A stretch of 64,000 bases of DNA from Morella rubra (taxonomy: Eukaryota > Streptophyta > Magnoliopsida > Fagales > Myricaceae): assembly GCA_003952965.2 (NCBI GenBank), contig CM025855.1, positions 431,557 to 495,556 on the forward strand, written 5' to 3'. The notes under the pieces are model-generated. The model was given only the letters and a program-made list of their open reading frames with translations. It had not been told where the DNA came from and searched no databases. Shown one piece after another: positions 22,174 through 33,200 of this stretch. Every line of letters begins with the position of its first letter. The first letter of the stretch is position 1. The translations under genes and the position numbers were made by a program.

Positions 22174-24977
22174 TCATGGTCTTGAAAAAACTGTATACCT
22201 TAAACTCATTGGCCATTGGCCTTCATGATCAATAGTGTTATTTCCACTGCCATTTTCCTGTGATGATCTACTGCTGCCTTCACCTTCATTTGTTCTGATA
22301 GGACCATCATCATCTAATTCAGGGTCATTACGCCGAGAAGTTCCTCTCCTAATCCGGCGATCCTAATTAGTATCAAAATAACGCAAATGGAATTGTCAGA
22401 AACAGAAAAAGAATTGATATTTCGGAAGAAATTTCCTAGTTAGTTCTTACTTCGGTGAATAGCAAGTCGCATGGCTCCAGCATGTGAACCACATCTCCCA
22501 TTTTAGGCCTCTGATTCATATCAGGATCAACACATCGAAGAGCTACCAAAATAATCCGTTTGAGTTCCTTTGAAGAAGGCATTTCTGACAATTTAGGATC
22601 CACCACAAAATCAATTTTGTGATTTGCAACCATGGACTTTAACCACTCAACCAAATATGGCTGCAATACCAAAAAAGACAATTCTTAAATCAGAATCTAG
22701 GTGGCTACAAACAATAAGAAAATTTTCTTTTAATTGAAATTTATAAGAAGAAAAGCACCAAATTTACCCAAAGTTGGGTAACCTTACTTGGGGTTGATGG
22801 CTATTTATAGGGGTCCACCCAGAGATGATCTCCATGACAAGTATACCAAAGCTATAAACATCAGTCTTCTCAGTGAATGTATCAGTTGAAGCATTTGCTG
22901 GAGCTACAATATAACTGAAGATTTTTTGCAATTTTCACGTCATGAATCAATTAAAAAGGGTTTAGAAAAAGACTCTGATCACATCTTTCACGCGTCTTAA
23001 TATTCAAGAAGCAAAGAAACTGACCCTAATGTTTCCATTCTTGTGCGACTCCACTCAGGATCACAAAGCTTAGCAAGGCCAAAATCAGTTATCCTTGGAT
23101 TCCATTGGTGATCAAGCAGTATATTGCTCGATTTTAGGCATCCATGAACAACTTTTGGTTCAAGATCTTCATGAAGGTAGGCTAGTCTGCAGAAGCACGA
23201 ATTTTTTAACTTATAATGAGTTCTACAAAAGCATAATAAGAAAAGAGATAAGGTACATCTAAGATTTAGAAGCGACATCTCACCCTTTTGCAATTCCTCG
23301 GATAATATTCACCCTTACACTCCATGTTAGAGGACTCACTTCTTCTGGCCGCCTTCCATGAAGCCACTGGTGCAAATCACCGTTATCTATGTACTCGTAT
23401 ACAAGCATCCTAACAGAAAGGGAAGCCATATTAATTGTGTGAAAATCTGAATCCCAGAATAGTATCTGAAACATTCTCATAATATTGAAGTCAAGAACAC
23501 AAAACTAACATGATCAATTGTCCTAAAGAAAGATAAAAATTGATACCTGTGAGTTCCTTTAATCCAGTATCCAAGCAACTTCACCAAATTCTTGTGCCTT
23601 AATTGCCCAAATGTCTCCGCTTCTGCTATGAAGTCCTCATCTTGGCAACCGCTGGTTATTAGTTGCATCGAATGATATTAGGATCTCATAAGGTACATCA
23701 TAATTCAGAAACAAGATCATCTGGCTGCAGATACTGAGCATATAATTTATAGGGAACCCAATCATACTTCATAGTCGATATCATTGTGATCGGCAGCAAA
23801 ACTATAAACCACACAAATCACCATCCGAGTCTAAGATAAGGGAGCATGGGACCTATACTGATTGTTAGATCCGTGTGTGTGAGTGTGCATAGAGGACGAA
23901 AATTGATTGACCCAAGAACAAGATGGAGAGGAAGAGCTAATATATGAGTTCTGATACCGGAGTAAGTTTCTTATGTAGTTTTGGTCGACCCAAAGTATAG
24001 GGTTCCTCAATGGTATCAGAATTTCGGTGCTGCATTAGTTTGCACTTCTAATGACGCATTGTATCAAATGGAAACCTGATCAGAAAGATGCCTCTGGTAT
24101 GTTTCATGCTTTGCAGAACATAGAAGTAAAAAGACAGGATTGAATTACAAGAGACATATTTATACAGTAGCTTGCATTTTAAAACCGTGTGATTTTAATT
24201 CAGCAGAAATTGATTCTGCCTCTTAATGTAATATAATTCTCTAGCATCAACTAATGTTGAACCAGAAAAGCAGGAAAAAATTTTAACAACATTTTGATTC
24301 TGCTAATTAGTATTGTTTAACACTGATATATAGAAGCAATCAACAACAGGGTATCTGTCACCCCTAAACACTGATATATAGAAGCAATCAAAAACAGGGT
24401 ACCTGTCATTCACTAACTTCTTCACAGCCACTCGCGTATTACCCGACAAAATTCCGCGATAAACAACCCCATGATCCCCACTACCGATCACATTTTCTGT
24501 TGCCAACCCGTCTGTCGCAATCTCAATCTCTCTTAGACTGAAGCTGCTTCCCCTCCCAACATCGCAAGCCACCGGCAAGTTCATAGCAACCGATTCCGCA
24601 TCATCAGTCACAGCACAACGTTGTTGAGTACGAGTCCCCCCAGCCGGAATAGATGAAGGATCCGCCAACTCTGCATGATGTTCCTGAGACCTCCCATCGC
24701 TAATCTCAACCTCGTACATGTACCGTGAAATTAGCCCCGTGTCCGACATGCTGAACCTATTGGAATAACCATGCTTGGGAGAGACGGGATTCGGTAAACA
24801 AAAGTTGTCGTGTTTGTGAGGCTTTCGGCGACGACCATTTTTGAAGCAGAGAAATAGGATGACAACAAAGAGAACAATGAAGGCGGCAATGAGAACTATG
24901 ATCAGAAGCCATAAGGGAATGCCTAAGACTGGGATATGCTTAGAGAACATTCTCTTGACAGTAGCTGTGAAGGACAT
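22174..24977 (-). CDS. Membrane-anchored receptor-like protein kinase, probable pseudokinase, 497 aa
   Basis: Seven exons join in frame: 24977-24403, 23651-23547, 23409-23284, 23186-23025, 22914-22788, 22660-22451 and 22362-22174. The layout is a short N-terminus, one transmembrane segment (about 18-45), a juxtamembrane region and a kinase fold. The best match from memory is the Arabidopsis At1g01540/At4g01330 group ([19 protein letters not shown]). The glycine loop is IGSGDHGVV (164-172), the ATP lysine K186 and DFG 303-305. The catalytic loop HRD is HGC (283-285), so the proton-acceptor Asp is missing. The APE motif reads APA. The fold is otherwise intact and the frame open, suggesting a pseudokinase rather than a dead gene. 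It may bind ATP or act as a scaffold (inference). Confidence 0.85.
24317..24408 (-). repeat. 48-bp tandem duplication at the kinase exon 1 splice donor
   Basis: Two near-identical units (about 24317-24360 and 24365-24408) span the exon 1/intron 1 border. The unit at 24365-24408 carries the real donor (TGACAG|GTACC on the minus strand). The copy at 24317-24360 has ATACC in place of GTACC, so it cannot act as a GT donor. Confidence 0.8.
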
Positions 24978-26668
24978 GCTGATATAGCCGCATATGAAAT
25001 GAGAATTAAAAGCTCAGCACTATGGAAGTTACAAAGAAAACAAGAAGGCAGCAAAAGAGGTGATATTAGGTAGAAGTCTGTTTGAAGAATTGAAAATTTT
25101 CAAGTACCTAACTAACTGGCGACAATAACGGGAAACTTGATAATGATTTGTTACAGGAAGCCAGCTTGTAGTGGTAGTGATGAACCAATAAGTCTTTTGG
25201 CTCCTCAACAAATGCCAGGTTATCAGTACCTGTGGTAACGTGCGAGTCACCATAACTGGTTTATTTGAGATCACAGACAAACCGGCTCGTTGTTTTCTTG
25301 GGGAGGCTCTGCATCACCACTCTCTTTCTTTTCATTAGAAAACCCAACTTTTTTTATTTCCAAGTTCGTGAATATAGTAAGAAAAATAAAAGAATTTGAT
25401 AAGATTTTGTGTGTATATAATTTGACTTGCAAAGATAGTTATGTTTGTTTAGTCGTTTTGAAAACTTTTATTTTTTTCACACAAAAAAAATATTTCAATC
25501 TATAAAATTTTCTATTTAATCATTGGCCACAATTTTTGTGAAAAAACAACACAAAAATCAATTTTTTTTTTCAAAATCCATAAAAAGGCACTTCTCACAA
25601 AAATCTTCTTACCAAATATATTTTCTTACTCTCACATTCTCTAATAGTTAGGTGATGTTTGACAAGCAAAAAATTCAAGAATTTTGAGTTTGTAGTAAAA
25701 AATTTTGAGAGTTTGACAACATCTCTTCTATAGATCATCTCATTCTAACAAACATCCAAAAACATGTCTCAAATTTTTTTTAATTATTGCAAAAAAAAAT
25801 GTTCTAAAAAACACAAACAAATATAATCATTATACTTTTTTCTCTCAAGATTCTCTCTCTTATTTTCTCCTTTTAACAAGGGGAGCCTGGTTAAATATAT
25901 TAATGAACTTTGTCTAAAACAATGAATAGAATTATATTTAAAGAATTCAGAGTTCGACAGGGATCTCACACCTTCTGAAATTGTCAAAACGGGATTGATC
26001 ATGTTCATAAGAATTTAAAATTGAGATGCTATAAGAAGATAGTTAGGGTCAAGCATTTAGTATTCCAATTACAATGAAGAAACTGAGTTGTAATTGTTAT
26101 TTGTCAAATTAAATTCCCCGGACCCCGAGTTAATTTGTGTTATTTTGAATTGCCAGGAATTGAAAAAATGATTTATTATTTTTGAAAGGTTTCTAAATTT
26201 TAAATTTTAAAATTTAAGAAATGCTGATTGATTATATCTTGACCTTTAAAAATTATAGATTAAGCACCTTCAGAAAAGAGCAGGCCGTGAGACCGTCAAC
26301 AATTTTCCAAAAGTCTCTCCGCCTAAGCCCTTACAAGAGGTTTGGAATGGTGCTCCAAGGGAAAAGTTCAGAAAAAACAAAAATCCAAAACTTGTACTAG
26401 AGCATATGAACACCAGTTTAATTACCAAGTTTCGATCGAAAGAACCCATCTGCATTGTCAGCTTGTTCATATAAATTCTTCAATGGAAGGACGCAGAGCA
26501 TGACATTACCACATTGCCTTGGTGAAATCTCAAGAACCCTGATGCTAAGAACAGGACGGTGATTTCAATTCCGTTGATGAAGGACTTGAAGTGCGTTGCA
26601 TGGACGGTGCATTCATCAGTTCATAACTAGCTTGCAAAATGTGAACTGATCTGGTTAGGAATTTTTGG
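24978..26668. other. AT-rich intergenic DNA
   Basis: This holds the upstream region of the kinase-like gene and the downstream region of the unknown minus-strand gene. It has many A/T runs and no recognisable gene. Confidence 0.55.
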
Positions 26669-27934
26669 TCAAACGCTTATGTCGTGTAGGAAGAACGTAC
26701 TGCCTCTATATTTTAGCGTCCTGCTCGCAGCTCCAACACACCATAAATGGCCTTGCAGCTCCAAAACTCCTGTCATCCCAGCAGTTTCCCATACAAATTT
26801 GAAAAGCCGAAGAGCCCTGTCCAACTGCCTCACTGCACTCCTGATAATCTTATCCTCTTCTGTTGTCAATATCTTTCCCATGCACAAGCAAAAACTATTC
26901 TCACCAATGCTATAAATTCCACCACATATGTCCACTTCTACATCTTGAACATGTCCGTAGAGATAATATAACAGAAGAATGAACAAGCATTTCGACGAGT
27001 GACCCAATGTCTTGGACAATTTCTTCTGCACTAGGTTCTCTTGATGTCGAGCTTCCTTGTACCCAATACTCTTATCAATCAATACATCCTTAATTTGAGA
27101 AAGCCCTTCTTTCATGATCTCAAGCTTCACCGCAAGAGAACATAATTCTTTTTCACTCTTCAAACAATCAATGAGATCGTTGAACATCTCAAGCACATCT
27201 TGCCATTTATGTGAAGCAGACGAGTCTATAATTTTTGCAGGCGTGAGCCGCATCCATGAAGTGGAGTCATGGTCATAAGAAACAGCTGTTTCAGCCAAGA
27301 ACTTCAGACAGCTTGAAACTATCTGCTGACCCATCTTGATCCCTTTGCTAGAGCATCGACAAGTTGACAAATCCAACTCCGTTTTCAATTGATTGAGGAT
27401 CTCCTCAAGTGCACCTGTCCATATCCGCTGTTGTGTGACCTGTGGGCATACAGTGAGACGGACCAGCTTCCTTTGTTGTGCGGAAATGTTCAGGAAGTTG
27501 CACACCTTGGTGAGTGAATTCACAATCATTGGCTCTCTTTCCCTAGGTGTACTGAAACAAACAAATGGGGTGCAATTGGCACTCGCCTGGGAGTAGGCCA
27601 TCACGTTTTTCTGAACCGCTTGCTGAACAGATGGAGATCCAATGAAGACCCTCGCAAGGGACATAAATGTTTGCATTCTGCGTTCAATTTGATCATCAAA
27701 GACTACCGAATTAGCGCCGGCATCAACTAGCCTTCCATCAAGCCTGTGCACATTTCTCAAAGATTCGCTCAACTTTGTCATATGTGGAAATTCCTTCTCA
27801 TACCATTCACAAGGCAAAGGCTCTTGAGGGGATGCTTCCGAGCAGTGACATAGCATCACATTTACATAGACAGCTCCATTTCGCTTAGTTTGTAGACATC
27901 CATGAACAAGCTTTTGAAAATATTTGTACACCAT
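26669..27934 (-). CDS. Conserved-looking plant protein of unknown function, 421 aa, single exon
   Basis: An uninterrupted 1263-nt ORF in AT-rich surroundings is strong evidence of a coding region. The protein is Cys-rich (for example CRCSSKG, FCLCMGK, CHCSEAS), mostly alpha-helical by appearance, and has no signal peptide. A hydrophobic stretch CLFILLLYYLYGHV at about residues 314-327 could be a buried helix. Other distinctive stretches are LTKVCNFLNISAQQRKLVRL, WTGALEEILNQLK and FKFVWETAGMTGVLELQGHL. I do not recognise a named family. The start is uncertain. In-frame TAA lies 27 nt upstream, but another frame opens with MVVAKFYRDMLSLDADFGP at 28038 and may be the original N-terminus, which would need an unseen intron or imply a frameshift. 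Confidence 0.7.
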   Translation of the reverse strand: MVYKYFQKLVHGCLQTKRNGAVYVNVMLCHCSEASPQEPLPCEWYEKEFPHMTKLSESLRNVHRLDGRLVDAGANSVVFDDQIERRMQTFMSLARVFIGSPSVQQAVQKNVMAYSQASANCTPFVCFSTPREREPMIVNSLTKVCNFLNISAQQRKLVRLTVCPQVTQQRIWTGALEEILNQLKTELDLSTCRCSSKGIKMGQQIVSSCLKFLAETAVSYDHDSTSWMRLTPAKIIDSSASHKWQDVLEMFNDLIDCLKSEKELCSLAVKLEIMKEGLSQIKDVLIDKSIGYKEARHQENLVQKKLSKTLGHSSKCLFILLLYYLYGHVQDVEVDICGGIYSIGENSFCLCMGKILTTEEDKIIRSAVRQLDRALRLFKFVWETAGMTGVLELQGHLWCVGAASRTLKYRGSTFFLHDISV

Positions 27935-28310
27935 TCTAAGCCAGCTCCGAGTCCTTTACATGAAGTAAAAACACGACCTTTCGGACCAAAATCAGCATCC
28001 AAGCTTAACATATCGCGGTAGAACTTCGCCACGACCATTCATCGAACACGAGGTGCACACTATATCTCACGAAAGACATGGGCTTCTCGTCCAAGTTATG
28101 CAAAGGAAATAGCAATACGAGAACACATAAAAGAGAAAGAAATCTTGCCCGCTATAATGTCGTCGGGAGCGGGTAGAGCCGTAGAGTAACGGCTACTGAG
28201 GGAGAAAGCCTGCAGATTTCGAGAGCTGGGTAAAGTCAAATTGATCATTTCACATAACTTGTGTTGGCCTACCTTTGGGGTCACCGAAGGAGGATAATCG
28301 TCGGCGGGCG
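27935..28310 (-). other. Upstream region of the unknown 421-aa gene, with a possible extra 5' coding piece
   Basis: On the minus strand, 28038 begins an ORF starting MVVAKFYRDMLSLDADFG that is two bases out of frame with the 421-aa ORF. At 28244 another Met starts a Ser/Arg-rich presequence-like stretch (MINLTLPSSRNLQAFSLSSR). I cannot join these to the main ORF with confident splice sites. Confidence 0.35.
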
Positions 28311-28629
28311 AGAGTTAAAAGTTCAGTGGCCAATTAAAAGATTCTTTGATAATGTCCCGTTGCCTCTTTTAATGAAACAGGTTATTCCCATGTGTGTATC
28401 TGCATCATATAAATCGTCCACTGGGATAAAATGAATGCTCAAATTTTTTTTTTTCTAAGCAAATGAATGCTCAATTTAATTCATCAGATTTAATTCTTTT
28501 TTCAATTTTATCCCTCATTTTTCATTCTTCTCTTTAAACTACTTATTTTAAGAAGATCATTCCATCTAAATACGGACCACAGACGACATTTAAGTATATT
28601 TTGCTAATAGAAAACGTCTCACTACTAAG

Positions 28630-29495
28630 TAGGGGTGGGCAAAGTCCAGGAGAGGGTTGACCAACCCGGCCTCAAACCTGTTGGGTTCAAGTTGGCCAAT
28701 CTCCCCATGAATAAAGTGGCGCCAATTTTAATAAGGGGATAAGAGGAAAAAAAAAAAAAAAAGGAAGAAGAAAAAAAAGAGTATTGGAGACCCAAACCTA
28801 AGGGTGAGTAAAAATTCCGGCCAATATCAGAATTCTTAGTTTTAATTTCAATATTGTAATTCCGGTTCCGATTTTGATATATATTGGAATCAGAATGTAT
28901 TTTTTGAAATCGGAATTAGAAATTCTAGTGGAATTTTCGGTTCCATTTTTTTTTTATTTTAATAAAAAATATAGTTCAAAATCTTATAATTTTACTTTAG
29001 ATTTTGAGTGAATATTTATTTATTTTAGATAGGGTTTAAAACATTTTAATTTTAAAATAGGGCTCAAACCTTTTTTTGATGTCCATAATTTTAGAATGTT
29101 GTAATTTTATTTTTATGTTTATTTTAGATTTAGATGAATATTTATTTTATATTTTATTTATTGTTAATTTATGATGTATAACAAAACAATTTGTGCAAAA
29201 TTCCGACGCGAAATTCTTTAAGGCCTAAAAATAATCTAGCCAAATAAAGGTCACATAAGGAAACCAGAATTTCAAATTTCCAATTCCAGAAATTCTTGTT
29301 CCGTTCTAGTATTTATCGGAATGTAATCAGAACTAAATATTTGAATCTAATAAGTACCAAAACTAGAATAAGGCATTCCAATTTCATTCGTTCCAATATT
29401 CACCCTTACCTAAACCCAACCCTTAACCTGAGGTAACTCGATCCATTTAGGTTGAATGGGGTCAATTTTAGGCCGGCGATTTTTGCCCACCTATA
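28630..29495. mobile_element. Non-autonomous hAT-like inverted-repeat element (outer)
   Basis: The left end TAGGGGTGGGCAAA and the reverse complement of the right end, TATAGGTGGGCAAA, match at 12 of 14 positions. The flanking 8-mers CTACTAAG and TTATTAAG agree at 6 of 8, consistent with a decayed 8-bp target duplication of hAT type. There is no transposase. A second element sits inside it. Confidence 0.55.
28799..29408. mobile_element. Non-autonomous hAT-like inverted-repeat element (inner, nested)
   Basis: The ends read TAAGGGTGA on the left and TCACCCTTA on the right, a perfect 9-bp inverted repeat. The flanking 8-mers CCCAAACC and CCTAAACC differ at one position, fitting an 8-bp target duplication. 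The interior is AT-rich with many 'ggaat/attcc' words in both orientations and no coding capacity. It lies within the element at 28630-29495, so it inserted later. Confidence 0.6.
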
Positions 29496-30292
29496 TTATT
29501 AAGTGACATGACTAAGCGAATTTGATAATTAATGATGACATGTTTTTCATTAGCCACGTAGATATATTCAAGGATTATTTTCAGTTAAATAGTTAACCCC
29601 ATAGACTCTCAGGAGAAGAATTAAAAATGAATAACCAAATCAAGGAACTCGGCCAATTAATTAAACCTAAAGTGAAAGAATGCCAATTGCCACATCAATG
29701 CAATTAGAAGGTTATTACATTCTCTTAGATCTCCGGAAGTCCTCTTTGAAGGTTACTCCACGCGGTGCGTATTGCCAATTGAGCTTTCAGATATAAAACA
29801 TAAAGCGGTCCTATCTCCTACGTGCAAATGATGTTGCCGAGAGTTGAACACTTCGGCTTCTATACATGGCAGGCCGGTCGCCCTCGAAAAAGAAAGGAAA
29901 TGAAACTGAAACACCAAGTATCATCTGAAATGAAATATTTAAGCTACCATAAATATCCGTTCCGTGTACTTGTTATCATCCAAAAGATTCTTTCTACAAG
30001 ACCCATTCCTCACTCTTGACTACTACATTTTGGTGCAAATAATCCCTCCGCCAAAGTAGCTTAGACAAAAAAAAAAAACCCTCCGCCAAAGCACCTTGCT
30101 TTTTCTGGCTTCCAAGTTTCCAAGTGTTCAACAAAACAGGCTAACAGCATTGTGGCTTTTCTTCTCCAGATTAACCATTTCCTGAGCACTGAGCAGTGAC
30201 ACAAGTTAAGTGGACACAAAATTGCATGGTCTTTAAGAAGATCATCTCCCAGCCACCCGTAGTAGCATGTGAAGCCTTTCACAGGTATTTAT

Positions 30293-33200
30293 CTATGGCT
30301 TAGCAAAATGGGCTGGCATACGCAAGCAAAGCTGTTCAATAACTCCACTTTTAATTTGTTTCTTTGCTGGATGTAACTTAATCTCATAAAGCTTTGGCCA
30401 AAGTTTCCCAGTAACTGAAACACAAATAATAAAAAATAAAAAAGATCGCAGATAGGTGAATAGTTCAGAAGCATAATGTTCCTTCGAAAGTGCTTGCCTA
30501 AAACACTGTATATGTTGATATATAAACGCACACATAGATCACAACTAAAGAAAACCAACCTGAGAGGAAATAATCGTATAGAAGAAAGCATTAAGAGAAG
30601 AACACTGGAATCTTGAAGAAACAACTATAGTTTCCCAGACAAGATATAGGCCACAAACAGGATGATAATACTAGAGATTCCAGAGAAGCATGTCAAATAT
30701 ATAAGCATACCAAAGATACGCTTTTTCTCTCCATCCCAGGCTATGCCATTTAGAACATCAATCCCCTGAAAAGACAGCATGTTTACTTTAAAAAATGGAA
30801 TCAGGTTAGACAAGTGAAAGTTACATGATTTTCTAATTTACCATTACTTCTTGGACAGAACAAGAGAAAGTAAAAGAACACACTTAAAAAGGAATGTCAT
30901 TTTTGTTTACTTCTTCAAGGACCAAATGCAGCCTTTACTGTATCACAGCACTATGATCGGTAAGATAAGTTTTCACAAAAAACTAGAGCATTTTATTTTG
31001 TTAAACCGCTTACATAATTCCCAGCTGCTAGCAATTTCTCCCTGTAAGACGTAAAAAGAAAGAAAGAGAAAAACTAAGTGCAGATTTCAGGAAGATAACA
31101 TAAACTTAATTTCAACTGAGTGTAAACATCAGCCAATTCATCAAGAAGGAAAGATAGAGAGCAAAACCTTAAATTTGGCATGAGAACCCATCCAACCACT
31201 GCACCATCCTCAGGTGAGATCCTAGCAATGCAGTCTGTCTACATGTTGAAATATAGAGTTAAAAGGTAAACCAAGACAACCTTAAAACTCTCAAGCCATA
31301 AACGTACAGTTCTCTAACAACCAAGGGTATAATGCGTGAAATGTGGATCATAAAGGCAGTCAAACAACTTGAAAAGAATGGTCATGGTCAATTGATGGGC
31401 TAGGTCGTACCTGCCAGACATTTGCCCAAACTTCTCTGTTTATAAACTCCAGCTCGTTAAGGTTGTGTACTTCATGACCATTAAATGTGACAACTCTCTT
31501 CCCTATGCCTACATAAAAGAAATCAAAACTAAATTCAGTACTCACAACAAATCCAGTTACAAGGAAAAGAGATTACAATGGGACAAATATCTACCACCGG
31601 ATTTTGAAGGAAGCAAACATTAGTAAAAGTGGGTAAAAGAACTGAAGGCTACGAGAATTTACTGCCAAAACTTGAAAACCATTAGAATCTCTTTAATTTG
31701 ACTCCGGATGAGTAATGTCAGCACAAAAACATCACATTCATAGGGGGCATTGGGGGGGGGAGGATTGACACTAACTGTGGTATACAAGAGAAACCTTCAT
31801 ATGTTTGGGGGTCAATCAAATACAGTGCGGACGTCCCATCACTTCCAAACAGGACTTTTCCATCCGTTGCCAGACCCCAACCATCTTGCATTTGATGAGT
31901 AAATTTCTCAAACTGCACGTAGCATATAAGCATAAAGCTTGTTACAGATCTGGACCAGACCATATTGACGCCACTCCGAAAAGGATGTACCCCAGTCAAA
32001 AAGAAATTTGGAAGCAGAAGCAACATTCAAAAATTCATGCAACATAGGAATGACGTAGAGATTCAATATGAGATAAATGAAAAGGATTGGATCGTACTTC
32101 CTATTTTTAATAACAAATCCATAACACCACAGAGGGAAATTGGAATGCAGAAGACATTATTTTTATTTTGAGATGATAAGTTGTGATTTCCACAAGAAAA
32201 TCATCCAAGAAAGAACGACCAGGTCCTTAACCACCAGGCATTTGCTAAGACTACCACTTAACCACCAGGTTCTTAATGATCCCCAATGCTTTCTGAGATT
32301 TACGATTATGGGTCAACTTTTAAAGGCTTGTGTCATGAGAAGCACGTCCATTTGCTGACCGTAGCAATTGCAAGCAGAAGACTGTGGCAATGCATGCTCA
32401 TCAGAGATTCAACTTTCAGCTATGGATTAAAATTCAGAAATAATCCAATTCAGAAGAGATTTCTTTTTCCTTTTTCTTTCTTTTTTTGGTGTGAGGAGAA
32501 GGGGCCAATCAGGAGGAAGTTAAGAAACACATGTTGACAAGAAAAGTATAAACTTCTTCACGTCTAGAAGGGAAATATTCTACGCAAGTTTATTTAACCT
32601 TTGTTCCTGCTGTAATTTTAGCATCTACTGTAATTTAATTTTCCTTTTACATTTTTGCATTGAATCTAGAAGTCCTCATCCAGCTAATACACAAAAATAC
32701 AAATCAGATGAGGAAAAAAGGTGAAGGACAAACTTTGCTCAAATTATTCCGGTCATATATGAAACCAGTATTCTTCAACCACGTTACTTGGAACAGCCTA
32801 TACAAGAATGTGGAAATCACTGGATCAGCATTGTTACTCTGTTAAATGTTAAAAGCAAAAAAACGTTGAAATCAGCAATTAAGAAACTACAGGCACAAAT
32901 AAAAACACAAATGATGAGGAAGATGTCAATATACATGGGAGGGAAAGCACATTTGTTCAGAGTTACCTTCAGATGCACAACAATTCTATTTTGCAAATAC
33001 ACAACCTTGCGAAGTTATATGACCTTCGGATGATTAAATTATAAGAAGTTCAAGGAGACACAAAATTATGTACGGGACTTTTCTGGCACTTCTATTATTG
33101 TGGCTAACTAAACAACAAAACGCTTATCAAAAAGTAGTTTCTCTTCCATCAGCCAGACAATTGCATACAGGTAGAAAAGGCCTACGTCCGAAAATCACGA

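Larger units (their letters stand above)
28311..30292. other. Intergenic region with nested inverted-repeat elements
   Basis: No gene was found. The left part contains two nested transposon-like inverted repeats (28630-29495 and 28799-29408). An A-rich tract lies at about 28750-28762. The right end should contain the 3' UTR of the glutaminyl cyclase gene. Confidence 0.55.

Noticed and set aside
25640-25770. Possible short inverted repeat (gatgtttgac ... acaaacatcc)
   Set aside because: Ends are too short and imperfect to define an element.
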